Of a stretch of 64,000 nt of DNA, positions 17,169 to 25,763 are shown piece after piece (within the stretch, counting starts at the first letter, position 1; each line of letters opens with the position of its first letter). The stretch covers positions 2,714,001 through 2,778,000 of the forward strand of contig NZ_CP118607.1 of assembly GCF_028898945.1 (NCBI RefSeq). Direction: 5' to 3'. Source of the stretch: Pseudomonas sp. PSKL.D1. GTDB lineage: Bacteria; Pseudomonadota; Gammaproteobacteria; Pseudomonadales; Pseudomonadaceae. The notes under the pieces were generated by a model. It worked only from the letters and a program-made list of their open reading frames with translations, had not been told where the DNA came from and did no database searches. Both the position numbers and the translations under genes were made by a program.

Positions 17169-19370
17169 TCAACTTGATTGTGCGATATGCCCGTCAGCCA
17201 TTTCCTCGGTCGGCTCTTCTTCGCCCGGCAACGCTGTGATCACGCTGAAGTCACTGACTTCCACTTCACCCCCGCCATACCCCAGCAAATGGAAGGAAAA
17301 CGCCTTGCGCACGGTCGGGTTGTCGAAACCGAACTCCATCTCCAGCGGCTTATCCGCCGTTACCCGCACTTCCTCGGGTAACCCCAGCGGCACATCCTGT
17401 TCCATTTCCTTGGCCTTGAGCTGAATGTAGGCCGCTTGCCGCGGGTCCAGCGCACGTACCTTGACGCGCACGCGGGTGTGCGAGCCTTGCGGCATTTCCA
17501 GGTACTGGGCGCCGATCAGGTTGTCTGCCCAGTCATCGCGAATGCGCGCCTGCAGCTGGATGGCCGACGGCCCGCCAAACTGGTAGCGCAGGTTGAGCGG
17601 GGTTTGCAGCAATGACTGATCGAGCACCCCGGCGAGCGCTGCGACTTGCGGGCCGAGGGTTGAGTCCCCCGTGCCAAGGTACTTGGCCTGGTCGGCGATG
17701 AACCCCTTGCTCTCGTACCGCCGGCAACGTTGCTGGAAGTCACATTCCGCCAGCACGCCCTGGCCGTTGTGGTAGCGCAGCATGCCATTGGTGAACGACA
17801 CCATCTCGCGCCCGCTGTCGTACTCGCGGTACAGCGAGCGCCCGGCGAGTGCCACCGGGATGGGCAGGGCGAAGTAGTCGAGCAGGGAGGTGGCCAGGTC
17901 AACGTGGCCGTAGGTGCCTTGCTTGATGCGGGGCAGTTGCGCTTGCTCAGGTGCCAGCGTGAGGTTGAAGCCCCACGAGGATGCCAGCCGTACCCCGTCG
18001 ATGCCATGGGATTCGTCAGAGGTCACGACTACCAGCGTGTCCTGAAGCACACCTTGGCGCTCAAGGTTGTCGAGGAATGCGCCGACGGCGTCGTCCAGAT
18101 AGGCCACGGCAGCCTGTTTGGCGGTGTCGTAGCGTTCAAGGTACTCGGCAGGCGCGGAATAAGGCTGGTGGGTGCCGACGGTGAGCAGGGTGAGCATCCA
18201 GGGCTGGCCTTGCTGGCGCAGTTGGCCCACGTAGTCCAGCGCGCCCTCGAAGAACGCCCGGTCATCCTTGCCCCAGGGGAACTCCAGGTAGTTTTCGTTG
18301 CTGAACCATTCCAGGCCATGCACCGCATCAAAGCCGATGTGCGGCATGATGCGGTCCTTGGCCATGAAGCGCAGGCCGGCGCCTTGCAGGTAATGCGTGG
18401 TGAAGCCGGCCTGGCGCAACTGGGCGGGCAGGCAGGCCTGGTTGCGCTGCTGCTGGGTCAGCAGCTCCATGCCTTTTGGGGTGCCGTTGGCCAGCTTGTC
18501 ATAGTCGCCGCAGAGCATGGCATACAGGCCGCGGATGGTCTGATGGGTGTGCAGCACGTAATCTGGCGTGTTCATGCCGCGTTCGGCCCAGCGGCTAAGG
18601 TTGGGCATGAGCGATTCGTCAAAACGGCTGTGCAGGGCCTGACGGTTAGGGCTCAGATAGGCGCCAGGGATGCCTTCGAGCGTGATCACCAGCAGGTTGC
18701 GGGCACTGCCGGGGGCGCCCAGCAGTTTCTGGCCATGCAAGTCAGATTGGGTCAGGCCGGCACTGGGCAGCGGGGAGACGGGCCGGGTTTGGCCGGCCCA
18801 GTCCATTGCCGTGTGCTGCAGGGTGTTCAGGCCAGCGGACAGCAGCTGGTGTTGCAGGTTGTACTGCCGCCATTGTTCCGCTTCGGAGGGCAGCCATTGC
18901 TGGGCGCCCCAGTGCAGGGCGAACAGCGCGGCGGGTAACGCCAGCACCTTGCGCGGCAGGGGGGCGGGCTTGTTGGCTCGGCCATGCCACACGCTCAACA
19001 GCCAGGCAACCAGGCCACAGGCCATCAACCCGGGCAGCCACGGGTGAGCCAGACCACCGCCGGTGGAATTTTCCATGAACTGTGGGTCGAACAGGTAACC
19101 GAGGTCGGCACTGGTCGGCAGCCGGCCAACCGCGCTCACCAGCTCGGCGGATGCCAGCCACAACGCAGCGCCGGCCAGCAACACGGGCAGGGCCAGCCAC
19201 CAGCGCGCGCGGTGCAAGAGCACCAGCAACAGGCTGCCGAGTGCGAGGTCGGACAGGTAGCCGAACGGGTTGGACCACCCCAGCAGCGCACGCGCAACCA
19301 GCGGTATCAGCAAGACCAGTGTTGCCAAGGCAACGAGCCGGGCGTGTGGGTGGCCGAACAGGTTCTTCAC
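17169..19370 (-). CDS. LTA synthase/sulfatase-fold membrane enzyme
   Basis: 733 aa. About five N-terminal membrane helices (residues 8-160) are followed by a large periplasmic alkaline-phosphatase/sulfatase-fold domain. Motifs include LLVITLEGIPGAYLSP, HTHQTIRGLYAMLCGDY (probable catalytic Thr) and VVTSDESHGIDG (metal ligands). The C-terminal 130 residues form an extra beta-rich domain not found in minimal LTA synthases. Family members transfer phosphoglycerol or phosphoethanolamine to envelope glycans or lipids. The substrate here is unknown. It follows the fap operon on the same strand. Confidence 0.8.
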   Translation of the reverse strand: MKNLFGHPHARLVALATLVLLIPLVARALLGWSNPFGYLSDLALGSLLLVLLHRARWWLALPVLLAGAALWLASAELVSAVGRLPTSADLGYLFDPQFMENSTGGGLAHPWLPGLMACGLVAWLLSVWHGRANKPAPLPRKVLALPAALFALHWGAQQWLPSEAEQWRQYNLQHQLLSAGLNTLQHTAMDWAGQTRPVSPLPSAGLTQSDLHGQKLLGAPGSARNLLVITLEGIPGAYLSPNRQALHSRFDESLMPNLSRWAERGMNTPDYVLHTHQTIRGLYAMLCGDYDKLANGTPKGMELLTQQQRNQACLPAQLRQAGFTTHYLQGAGLRFMAKDRIMPHIGFDAVHGLEWFSNENYLEFPWGKDDRAFFEGALDYVGQLRQQGQPWMLTLLTVGTHQPYSAPAEYLERYDTAKQAAVAYLDDAVGAFLDNLERQGVLQDTLVVVTSDESHGIDGVRLASSWGFNLTLAPEQAQLPRIKQGTYGHVDLATSLLDYFALPIPVALAGRSLYREYDSGREMVSFTNGMLRYHNGQGVLAECDFQQRCRRYESKGFIADQAKYLGTGDSTLGPQVAALAGVLDQSLLQTPLNLRYQFGGPSAIQLQARIRDDWADNLIGAQYLEMPQGSHTRVRVKVRALDPRQAAYIQLKAKEMEQDVPLGLPEEVRVTADKPLEMEFGFDNPTVRKAFSFHLLGYGGGEVEVSDFSVITALPGEEEPTEEMADGHIAQSS

Positions 19371-19470
19371 GAAAACTTTCCTTGAATGCCATCAGAACGT
19401 CACGAAACTGTGCGCAATGATAACAGCCCAAGGTCGGTAAAACGGTTGCCTACAAGCCTGGTAACCATTT

Positions 19471-19494
19471 GCCGGGCCTTGTTGCAGACCCGGC
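19471..19494 (-). terminator. Hairpin downstream of fapF
   Basis: GCCGGGCC and GACCCGGC form an 8-bp stem (one G-U) starting 12 bp after the fapF stop. The minus-strand continuation is AAATGG, with no good T-run, so it is a weak terminator or an mRNA 3' stabiliser for the fap transcript. Confidence 0.45.
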
Positions 19495-19505
19495 ACGGGG
19501 GACTA

Positions 19506-20783
19506 TCAGAAGTAGTAGGGGAACTTGAGGCTGAAGGAGAAATCGGGCGCGTCGTCTGTGAGGCCGATCGACAGGTTGGGCACGATGGTCAGGTTGTTGC
19601 TGGCTGCGAAGGTCATGCCGATGTTGAAGTTGGCGGCGTTGTAGTCACTGTTGGAAATCGACTGCCAGTCACCGCCGTCGGGCTTGATCTTGCTCTTGCT
19701 GGCGAACTGGTCGGTGACCGAGAACGACATACTCATTTTTTCGTTCAGGGCAAAGGCGATACCGCCGCCGATTTGCCAGGAATCACCCAGTTTCACGTCA
19801 CCCGGCACCTTGGTGTTGACGGTGGGGCTGATATCGCTGAACGAGTCTTCCATGTTGTAGGTGTACGACAGGCTGCCGAACAATACCGCCGGGTCGAAGG
19901 TCTTGACCAGCGAGATGCCGGGGGTAATGGCCCAGACGCCGTTGCCGCTGGGCAGGTCTTCGGGCACTGCCAGGTTGTCGTTGGTGGAGTTCTGGATCAG
20001 TTTGATGCCGTAAGGGTCCTTGCCGGTCGGGGCCTTCACGCGCAAGGTGGCGACGGCATCGGGCCAGGTTTCGTCCTCGTCGAGGAACTTGTAGGCCACC
20101 CCGAAGTTGACGTCGCCAATGATGGGGTCACGGGTGACCGTGGCGTCCGACGTGGTGTTGGCAGCGCCGCCCGCACCGCCCGAGGAATAGGTGGATTCGC
20201 GGTAAACGATCGGTACGTTGACGTCGAACTGCCAACGCTGGTCGAGGTTGTAGCGGGCGGTGAGGTCCAGGGTCCAGTTGTCGGCCTTGATGCGGTCGAT
20301 GTTGATGTTGCCGAGGAAGATCGAATCCAGCGCCAGAAAACCGTTGAGCACCAGGGCGCGGGTGTCGTAGTGGGTGTAGGTCAGGCCGGTTTCGACACTG
20401 AACTTGCCGCCACCGAAGAAGCCGCTGGCCTCTTCATACAGGTTGGACACGCTCTGGGCCGGCTGGGAATCGTCCTGCAGCGACTGGCCGTAGGAACTGC
20501 CGGTGGTGCCGGGGGCGCCGGACGCCACGGTTTGTGCGCCTTTGACACCTTCGGCGGGGGATTTGGTCAGGCGCCGTGGGGCAGGGGCGGGCGGGGCTTC
20601 CTCGACTTGGCGCAGGCGCTGTTCCAGCACCATCAGCGCGTTCTGCTGCTGCTCGTAACGTTGTTTAAGCTGAATGAGTTCTTGTTTAAGCGCTTCGACT
20701 TGGGGGTCAGCGGCGTGGACCAGGGTGGCCGGAGCCAGGGTACTCAGACAAACGATAACGCGTAACCGAGAAAAACCGTGCAT
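19506..20783 (-). CDS. fapF: Fap amyloid secretion channel FapF
   Basis: 425 aa. A signal peptide (cut after VHAA) is followed by a heptad-like coiled coil at residues 27-60 ([20 protein letters not shown]), a proline-rich linker, and a C-terminal outer-membrane beta-barrel ending in aromatic FPYYF. This matches FapF, the trimeric outer-membrane channel with a periplasmic coiled coil that exports FapB, FapC and FapE. It is last in the operon, followed by a hairpin. Confidence 0.92.
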   Translation of the reverse strand: MHGFSRLRVIVCLSTLAPATLVHAADPQVEALKQELIQLKQRYEQQQNALMVLEQRLRQVEEAPPAPAPRRLTKSPAEGVKGAQTVASGAPGTTGSSYGQSLQDDSQPAQSVSNLYEEASGFFGGGKFSVETGLTYTHYDTRALVLNGFLALDSIFLGNINIDRIKADNWTLDLTARYNLDQRWQFDVNVPIVYRESTYSSGGAGGAANTTSDATVTRDPIIGDVNFGVAYKFLDEDETWPDAVATLRVKAPTGKDPYGIKLIQNSTNDNLAVPEDLPSGNGVWAITPGISLVKTFDPAVLFGSLSYTYNMEDSFSDISPTVNTKVPGDVKLGDSWQIGGGIAFALNEKMSMSFSVTDQFASKSKIKPDGGDWQSISNSDYNAANFNIGMTFAASNNLTIVPNLSIGLTDDAPDFSFSLKFPYYF

Positions 20784-20829
20784 GGGTTAGCCGTCCCTTC
20801 TGACTACATACGATGAGACTGAGCGTAGA

Positions 20830-21576
20830 TCAGTATCCGAGGTTGCGAAGGCCTTTGAGCTGATCCAGGTTGGTGCTCATTCCACCCGCTGTCGGGGCAT
20901 TGTCCCGCAGCACGACATTGAGCGAGGTCAGGTTGCTGACCCGGTTGCTGGCGCCAAGCAGGGTGGTGTTCTGCATCAGGCCACCCTGGCCAAGGCGCTG
21001 CATGGCGCTGCCCTGATTGTTGTTGGCGATGATGTTCAGCGAAACCCCGTTGCCGGTGGAGGACACGCTCAGCGAGCCTGCGTCATTGTTGCCCGTCAGC
21101 GTGGAGCCCGCCGCCAACGCCTGGCCCTGTTGCTGTATGGCCGGGGCCTCATTGGCCTTGGTGACGTTGATGTCGACGTTGTTGTGGGCCGTGTTGTAAT
21201 CACCCGCCGCGCGTACCACCTGCGTAACGCCTTCGGTGGTGCTCAGGCCGGCGCCGCCGCTGACGGTGCCGGTGCCCGCGCTTTGGGTCTGGCTGGTGCC
21301 GCTGCCTTTTTCGTCGATCATCGACACATAGAACTGCGGTTTGATGGTGGTTTGCTGCACCTGCAGCGAGGTGCGGGCGCCAATCACGTCGCCGTTGGCG
21401 TTCTGCCAGGTGCTGGACATCACGATGCCGAAGCTCACAATGCGCCCGGGCATTACGTAGCGCCCGCGCAATTGCGCCAGTTCATGGTCTTTGAGCTCGA
21501 TCGGTTTCAGTGGCTCTGCCGTGGCCGGCAGGCTGGCGGCCAGGCAAATGGCGGCCAGCCAGGTGGTAGTCTTCAT
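20830..21576 (-). CDS. fapE: Fap amyloid minor component FapE
   Basis: 248 aa with a clear signal peptide (MKTTTWLAAICLAASLPATA). The mature part is rich in Asn/Gln/Ser/Gly and repeats such as NIIANNNQGSAMQRLGQGG. It sits between fapD and fapF, the position of FapE in all described fap operons. FapE is an exported minor component of the fibre. It has no Cys in the mature region. Confidence 0.9.
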   Translation of the reverse strand: MKTTTWLAAICLAASLPATAEPLKPIELKDHELAQLRGRYVMPGRIVSFGIVMSSTWQNANGDVIGARTSLQVQQTTIKPQFYVSMIDEKGSGTSQTQSAGTGTVSGGAGLSTTEGVTQVVRAAGDYNTAHNNVDINVTKANEAPAIQQQGQALAAGSTLTGNNDAGSLSVSSTGNGVSLNIIANNNQGSAMQRLGQGGLMQNTTLLGASNRVSNLTSLNVVLRDNAPTAGGMSTNLDQLKGLRNLGY

Positions 21577-21609
21577 GGGGATGCTCCCGGAGGGTGGTGC
21601 CCATTGGTG

Positions 21610-22290
21610 TCAGAAGAAGTCGCTCTGAATGAAGCCGAAGTCCATCAGTTCGGCGTCCTGCACCGGTGTGAAACTGTTCACCCGGTTCTTGGCCGAGAGC
21701 GGCAGCGGCGGTTCGAGCAGCACGTTGTTCTTGTCGTAACCCTGGCCGATGACGGCGAAGATGATGCCGTTCCAGCCCTTGAGGAAATCTTCGACCTTGT
21801 AGCGCTTGTGGCCGAGTACCGGGTCGCCGACGTACACCCAGCCTTTGTCGACCCGCTGCATGACCACAAAGTGCTTGTAGCCGCGCACGTCCATCAGCAC
21901 CACCACCGGAATGCGCACGCTGTTGAGCGCATCGGGGGCCACCCGGTAGCCACGGGCGCGCATGCCCAGGCTTTCGACGTAGCGCTTCATGTCGAGCATC
22001 GAGAAGCCCTGCGTACGCACCAGGTCCTGGTCGGCGTGCTCCAGCATGCCTTCGATGATCTGGTGCTCGTCCACGTCAAGCCAGTAGGCCTGGCGCAGGA
22101 TGGTTGCCAGCGCCGCGGCGCCGCAACTGAAGTCGGTTTTTTGCTGCACCAGGTCAGCGAACTTGCGTTCGCGGATGCTCTGGATGGGTTTGTAGATCAC
22201 GGCGCCCCCCGGCAGAACGGAAAGCGGCATCTGGGCGGCTTCGCTGACACTGGCCACACACAGCAGGAATGCCAAGGCGATAATGCGCAT
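21610..22290 (-). CDS. fapD: C39-like cysteine peptidase FapD
   Basis: 226 aa from MRIIALAFLLCVASVSEA, a signal peptide. The peptidase C39 core is visible: QKTDFSCGAAALATIL (catalytic Cys), YKHFVVMQRV (His) and VGDPVLG (Asp). FapD is the periplasmic protease of the Fap system and is needed for fibre secretion. It follows fapC after a strong intercistronic hairpin. Confidence 0.93.
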   Translation of the reverse strand: MRIIALAFLLCVASVSEAAQMPLSVLPGGAVIYKPIQSIRERKFADLVQQKTDFSCGAAALATILRQAYWLDVDEHQIIEGMLEHADQDLVRTQGFSMLDMKRYVESLGMRARGYRVAPDALNSVRIPVVVLMDVRGYKHFVVMQRVDKGWVYVGDPVLGHKRYKVEDFLKGWNGIIFAVIGQGYDKNNVLLEPPLPLSAKNRVNSFTPVQDAELMDFGFIQSDFF

Positions 22291-22336
22291 GTTCGACGCC
22301 CCCTGTTTCTTCTTATGGTTGGCCGGCTTGCAGAAA

Positions 22337-22356
22337 GAGGCCCCCGAAGGGGCCTC
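22337..22356 (-). terminator. Intercistronic hairpin between fapC and fapD
   Basis: On the minus strand GAGGCCCC-TTCG-GGGGCCTC forms a perfect 8-bp stem with a UUCG tetraloop, 11 bp after the fapC stop, followed by TTTCTG. It may act as a leaky terminator or a 3' stabiliser. Either would give the abundant subunit FapC more expression than FapD, FapE and FapF. Confidence 0.65.
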
Positions 22357-22366
22357 CCGCCTGCCG

Positions 22367-23851
22367 TTACATCGAGGTGTTGGAGATGGCCAGCGAGTTG
22401 CTTTGCTGGTTGCCCACACCGGCTGCCACGTTCACGCCCAGGTTGCCGCTGCCGCCATTGACCGAACCACTGAGGGTTGCGGTGTTGGTTACAGGGTTGG
22501 CCCAGCCGGTCGGGGTCAGCACTTGCCACGAGACAGTGTTGCTCATGCTGTACTCGCTAGCCTCGCTGTAGCTCTTCGAGATGCTGTCCGACGATTGCGA
22601 AGCTTTTTCGCCGGATTTCTCGAAGGCCGAGGCGTTGGCTTTTTCCCATGCCGACTCGTGTGCCTTCTCGTAGGAAGAATCGCGAGACTTGTCATAAGAC
22701 GAGTCGCGAGTGCTGCTACGCGAAGAGTCATACGCCTTGTCGAAGTTCGAGCTGTAGGACTTGTCGAACGACGAGTTGCTGGCAGACTCGTGCGACGTAT
22801 CGATCGATGCGTCTACCGAGGCATTCAGGTCGGCGTCGAACTCCGAGCTGCGCGAACGGGTGAAGTTGCCGAAGGTTTGCGACGAAGAAGCGCTGCCCGA
22901 AGCACTGGCGTCGAGCGATGCGTTCAGCGAAGCACTGGAGGACGAGCTGTGATCACGGCTGGACGAACCGCTGGCATCCCAGTTGTTCGAACCGCTGGCA
23001 GTCATGCTGTTGGTGGAGCTGGAGCTGCTGCTGTTCGAGCCGCTGGCGGTCATGCTGCTAGACCCGCTGGAGCTGCTGCTCTTCGACCCGCTGGCGCTGC
23101 TTTCGCTGGAACCCGCCACGCTGAAGCTCGAGCTGGAGCTCTTGTCGACGCTGGCGTCAAACGAGCCAGACTTCGACGCCGAACCGCTCTTGCTTACAGT
23201 CAGCGACAAAGTGTCGATGGTGTAGGTACGGTCAGCATAGTTGTTGACCACCAGGCCAGGGCCATTCTGGTCGGCAGAGGCGGTCGCCTTGGAGGTACCC
23301 ATCGGCGCACTGTTGTTGGCAATGGCCATGGTGTTTTTCTGCTGGTTCAGGTCGCCACCGGCAATGTTGATACCGACGTTGCCGCTGCTGCCATCAGCCG
23401 AGCCACTCATCACAGCCGAGCTTTGAGTGGAGAAGTTGGTGACCTTGTTGTTGTTGCTGTACTGCTTGACGCTGGCGGTCGCTTCGGACGAACCGAAGAC
23501 GAAGCTGTTGTCCAGGGCAGAGTTGTCGGACGCGGTGTTGGCAATGGCCGCTGCGTTGTCCTGTTGGTTGCCGTTACCGGCCGCGACGTTGACACCGACG
23601 TTGCCGCTGGCGCCGGTGGCGGAGCTGCTCATTTCAGCTTCGTTGACGGTGCCTTCGTTGTAGATGCGGTTACCGGTGCTTCTTTGCGAGTCGGTAGCCT
23701 TCGCGGTGGCGCTGGTGTAGATCTGTTTTGGAGGAGGGTTGTGGTGGCCATTATGGCCTCCACGCCGATCGTTCTGATCCGCTTGTGCAGCAACAGCCAT
23801 GACCGCAGCAATTGCGAAAACCAGAGGCTTGAGTGCCATCGAGGGTTTCAT
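22367..23851 (-). CDS. fapC: Major Fap amyloid subunit FapC
   Basis: 494 aa with a signal peptide ending near MAVAAQA. Three imperfect amyloid repeats are visible: GASGNVGVNVAAGNGNQQDN, GSSGNVGINIAGGDLNQQKN and GGSGNLGVNVAAGVGNQQSN. R1 and R2 are close together. R2 and R3 are separated by a very long linker (about residues 205-430) of Ser runs and then SSYDKS/SFDKSYSSNFDKA-like units. There is no cysteine in the whole protein, so the CxxC reported at the C-terminus of other FapC proteins is absent. It is the main fibre protein by family knowledge. Confidence 0.93.
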   Translation of the reverse strand: MKPSMALKPLVFAIAAVMAVAAQADQNDRRGGHNGHHNPPPKQIYTSATAKATDSQRSTGNRIYNEGTVNEAEMSSSATGASGNVGVNVAAGNGNQQDNAAAIANTASDNSALDNSFVFGSSEATASVKQYSNNNKVTNFSTQSSAVMSGSADGSSGNVGINIAGGDLNQQKNTMAIANNSAPMGTSKATASADQNGPGLVVNNYADRTYTIDTLSLTVSKSGSASKSGSFDASVDKSSSSSFSVAGSSESSASGSKSSSSSGSSSMTASGSNSSSSSSTNSMTASGSNNWDASGSSSRDHSSSSSASLNASLDASASGSASSSQTFGNFTRSRSSEFDADLNASVDASIDTSHESASNSSFDKSYSSNFDKAYDSSRSSTRDSSYDKSRDSSYEKAHESAWEKANASAFEKSGEKASQSSDSISKSYSEASEYSMSNTVSWQVLTPTGWANPVTNTATLSGSVNGGSGNLGVNVAAGVGNQQSNSLAISNTSM

Positions 23852-23901
23852 GGTGTTTCTCCGTCTTTTTTAGGTTAAGTGTTGTTCTTACCTGTTGCGG
23901 G

Positions 23902-24474
23902 TCAGTTCGCGACCCTTACGCTCAGGGTGTTAGCCGTCTGGTTCCCCACCCCGGCGCTCTGATTCAACTGGATCACCCCACGGCTACCGGTGAATGCCTG
24001 GTCACCCGTGGTGACCTGGCGATGGCCGGGTATGGAGCCAGTTGGATCGGAGCTGTTGATCAGCGCCACGTTCTGCTGCATGAGGACGCTGTCATCAATA
24101 CTTTGTGGTTCTGTGCTCAGGCCGATGCGCAGGGCATTGGCTTGCTGGTTGCTGGTGCCGGCACTCTGGTTCACGCCCAGTGCGCCGCTGCCATGGCTGA
24201 AGGAACTGCCCTGGATGTTGGCCTGGGCATCGATGGCCGGGTCCACCACGCTGAACCGGCGCTGGCGGATATCGGTGGTGGCCTGGGCACCGGGGCCGGT
24301 GGCGAAGGCGCGGGCGTTGGCTTGTTGCTGCAGGTCGCCGGCTGCCTGGTTGAGGGAGAAGTTGCCCTGGTAGAGGGCGCCGGAATTGTCGATGGTGGCG
24401 TTGTCGATCACCGGGCCTTGGGCCAGGGCGGTGGTACTGCACAACGCGGCGAGGATGAGCAGGGTGTGCCTCAT
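23902..24474 (-). CDS. fapB: Fap amyloid nucleator/minor subunit FapB
   Basis: 190 aa with a signal peptide (MRHTLLILAALCSTTALAQG). It contains three repeat-like segments with NQ-A-N signatures (SLNQAAGDLQQQANA, GVNQSAGTSNQQANALRI, QLNQSAGVGNQTANTLSVRV). It resembles FapC repeats but has short linkers, which is the FapB pattern. FapB is thought to nucleate FapC. It starts 1 bp from the fapA stop. Confidence 0.92.
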   Translation of the reverse strand: MRHTLLILAALCSTTALAQGPVIDNATIDNSGALYQGNFSLNQAAGDLQQQANARAFATGPGAQATTDIRQRRFSVVDPAIDAQANIQGSSFSHGSGALGVNQSAGTSNQQANALRIGLSTEPQSIDDSVLMQQNVALINSSDPTGSIPGHRQVTTGDQAFTGSRGVIQLNQSAGVGNQTANTLSVRVAN

Positions 24475-24475
24475 C

Positions 24476-24913
24476 TCACTTGCCTCCGGTCAGGATCTGC
24501 AGCGGCGCCAGGCCACGCTGCACGCTGGAGTTGACCATGTTGCTGATGCCGTTGCCGCCGCCTGCGGCGCGGCCGCTGGCCATATTGGGCAATTGCGTCT
24601 GGTTGCCAATGTTGCCGCCCAGGTTGTTGGTCTGCTGGGTGACCATGTTGCTGATGCCGGCCCCGCTGGTAATGCCCGCGAAGTCGCCGTCGCTCAGCTC
24701 GTTGGTTTGCTTGAGGATGTGGGCGGAGGGGTTGGCATTGGCGGTGGTCGGGTAGGGGTCAGGTGCGAGGGGGGCGCGGTAGGCGATGCGCGGTTGCACG
24801 TCGCGGGTGATGACGATGATCCCGTTGTCGGCCTGGGCCGACAGACTCAAGGTGGACCCCAGGGCGCAACTGAGCAGTAGCAGGCGATGGATGCCTTTGT
24901 CGAATTTCCCCAC
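24476..24913 (-). CDS. fapA: FapA, regulator of Fap fibre composition
   Basis: 145 aa with a GTG start at 24913. This start gives a proper signal peptide (GIHRLLLLSCALGSTLSLSAQA) and has AAGGAA 9 nt upstream; an earlier ATG at 25003 would add 30 non-signal residues. The mature part has Asn/Gln-rich SNMVTQQTNNLGGNIGNQTQ. FapA is the first gene of fap operons, and its loss is known to change the FapB/FapC balance in fibres. Confidence 0.85.
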   Translation of the reverse strand: MGKFDKGIHRLLLLSCALGSTLSLSAQADNGIIVITRDVQPRIAYRAPLAPDPYPTTANANPSAHILKQTNELSDGDFAGITSGAGISNMVTQQTNNLGGNIGNQTQLPNMASGRAAGGGNGISNMVNSSVQRGLAPLQILTGGK

Positions 24914-24966
24914 GATGGCAATTCCTTCTTCAGATCGCTGGGCCTGTCGGGCGTTGCGAGTGAGAG

Positions 24967-24982
24967 AGCAGAAGCCGTGCCG
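24967..24982 (-). promoter_or_regulatory. Sigma-54 promoter for fapABCDEF
   Basis: Minus strand reads CGGCACGGCTTCTGCT. Against the consensus TGGCACG-N4-TTGCT each box has one mismatch, and the GG and GC elements are 12 nt apart, as sigma-54 requires. The predicted transcript start is near 24955, about 42 nt before the fapA GTG. A gene for a sigma-54 activator lies at 15810-17135. Confidence 0.65.
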
Positions 24983-25078
24983 GTTTTGGGTTTTCCAAGC
25001 CATTCAATGACTTGCGAAAACTGATCGTGGTTGTCGGTTTTTTGTTGTAATACGCCTGAGACAGTTTTTGCGCCAAAC

Positions 25079-25100
25079 GCCTGCAAGCCCGTTTGCAGGC
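25079..25100. promoter_or_regulatory. Inverted repeat upstream of the fap promoter, candidate enhancer site
   Basis: GCCTGCAA-N6-TTGCAGGC, a perfect 8-bp inverted repeat centred about 108 bp upstream of the -24 element. Sigma-54 activators usually bind paired sites 80-150 bp upstream, so this is a candidate binding site for the 15810-17135 protein. It could also be a hairpin near the end of the preceding gene (stop at 25212). Confidence 0.45.
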
Positions 25101-25211
25101 CTGCCAAAAGGCCATTTTGCCACTGTGTTTCACCGATTTGACACTTCCCCCGAATGGGGGGCAACAGCGCGCATTTACGGGGAATTGCGCCCACACGGGT
25201 GTTTCAATGGG

Positions 25212-25763
25212 TTAACACTCGGTTGCGCAGTCGGGCTGTTTTCCGTCCAGAAGGCGCTGAACAGCGCTCAGCGCTGCAGCACTGCGCGCTGGCCAGTCAC
25301 CGTCAATAATCTGCAGCGGCTGGCGGTGTTTTTGCAACCAGTTCAGGCTGTCGTCAAAGAACGCCTGGCGGTCGCGCAGGTCGGGCTGGCTGCGCTGGCC
25401 ATCGGCAACCCACCCAACGCCTTGCGGGCTGAGCAGCAGGTGCAGGTCGTAATGGCGTGCCAGCAGCGCCTGCTCCAGCCAGGCAGGGCAGCCCTGGAAC
25501 AGGGCGTGGCTCCAGAGCATGTTGCTGAGCAGGTGGGTGTCAAGAATCAGCAACTCGGGCGCCTGCTGGCGCGCCTGGTCTTCCCAGGCCAGTTGCCCGC
25601 GGGCGATGGGGCCGATGTCGGCGTAGCAGGTGTCGCGGCACTCCTGGTCAATGAAATGGCGCACGTACTCGGCTACCACCACACCACCGAAGTGCTGCTG
25701 GATTTCCCCGCTGAGCCAGCTCTTGCCACTGGACTCCGGGCCGCACAGCACCAGCACCTTCAT
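25212..25763 (-). CDS. NadR-like nicotinamide riboside kinase (AAA_28 family)
   Basis: 183 aa. Walker A is GPESSGKSWL at residues 8-17, followed by VVVAEYVRHFID, a typical AAA_28/NadR kinase-domain sequence. There is no NadR HTH or NMN adenylyltransferase domain. It overlaps the pnuC stop (ATGA), so the transporter and the kinase are translationally coupled. It presumably phosphorylates nicotinamide riboside imported by PnuC into NMN for NAD salvage. Confidence 0.85.
   Translation of the reverse strand: MKVLVLCGPESSGKSWLSGEIQQHFGGVVVAEYVRHFIDQECRDTCYADIGPIARGQLAWEDQARQQAPELLILDTHLLSNMLWSHALFQGCPAWLEQALLARHYDLHLLLSPQGVGWVADGQRSQPDLRDRQAFFDDSLNWLQKHRQPLQIIDGDWPARSAAALSAVQRLLDGKQPDCATEC

Noticed and set aside
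22700..23200. Plus-strand frames rich in Leu/Glu/Pro opposite fapC
   Set aside because: They are antisense shadows of the Ser/Asp codon runs in the FapC linker.
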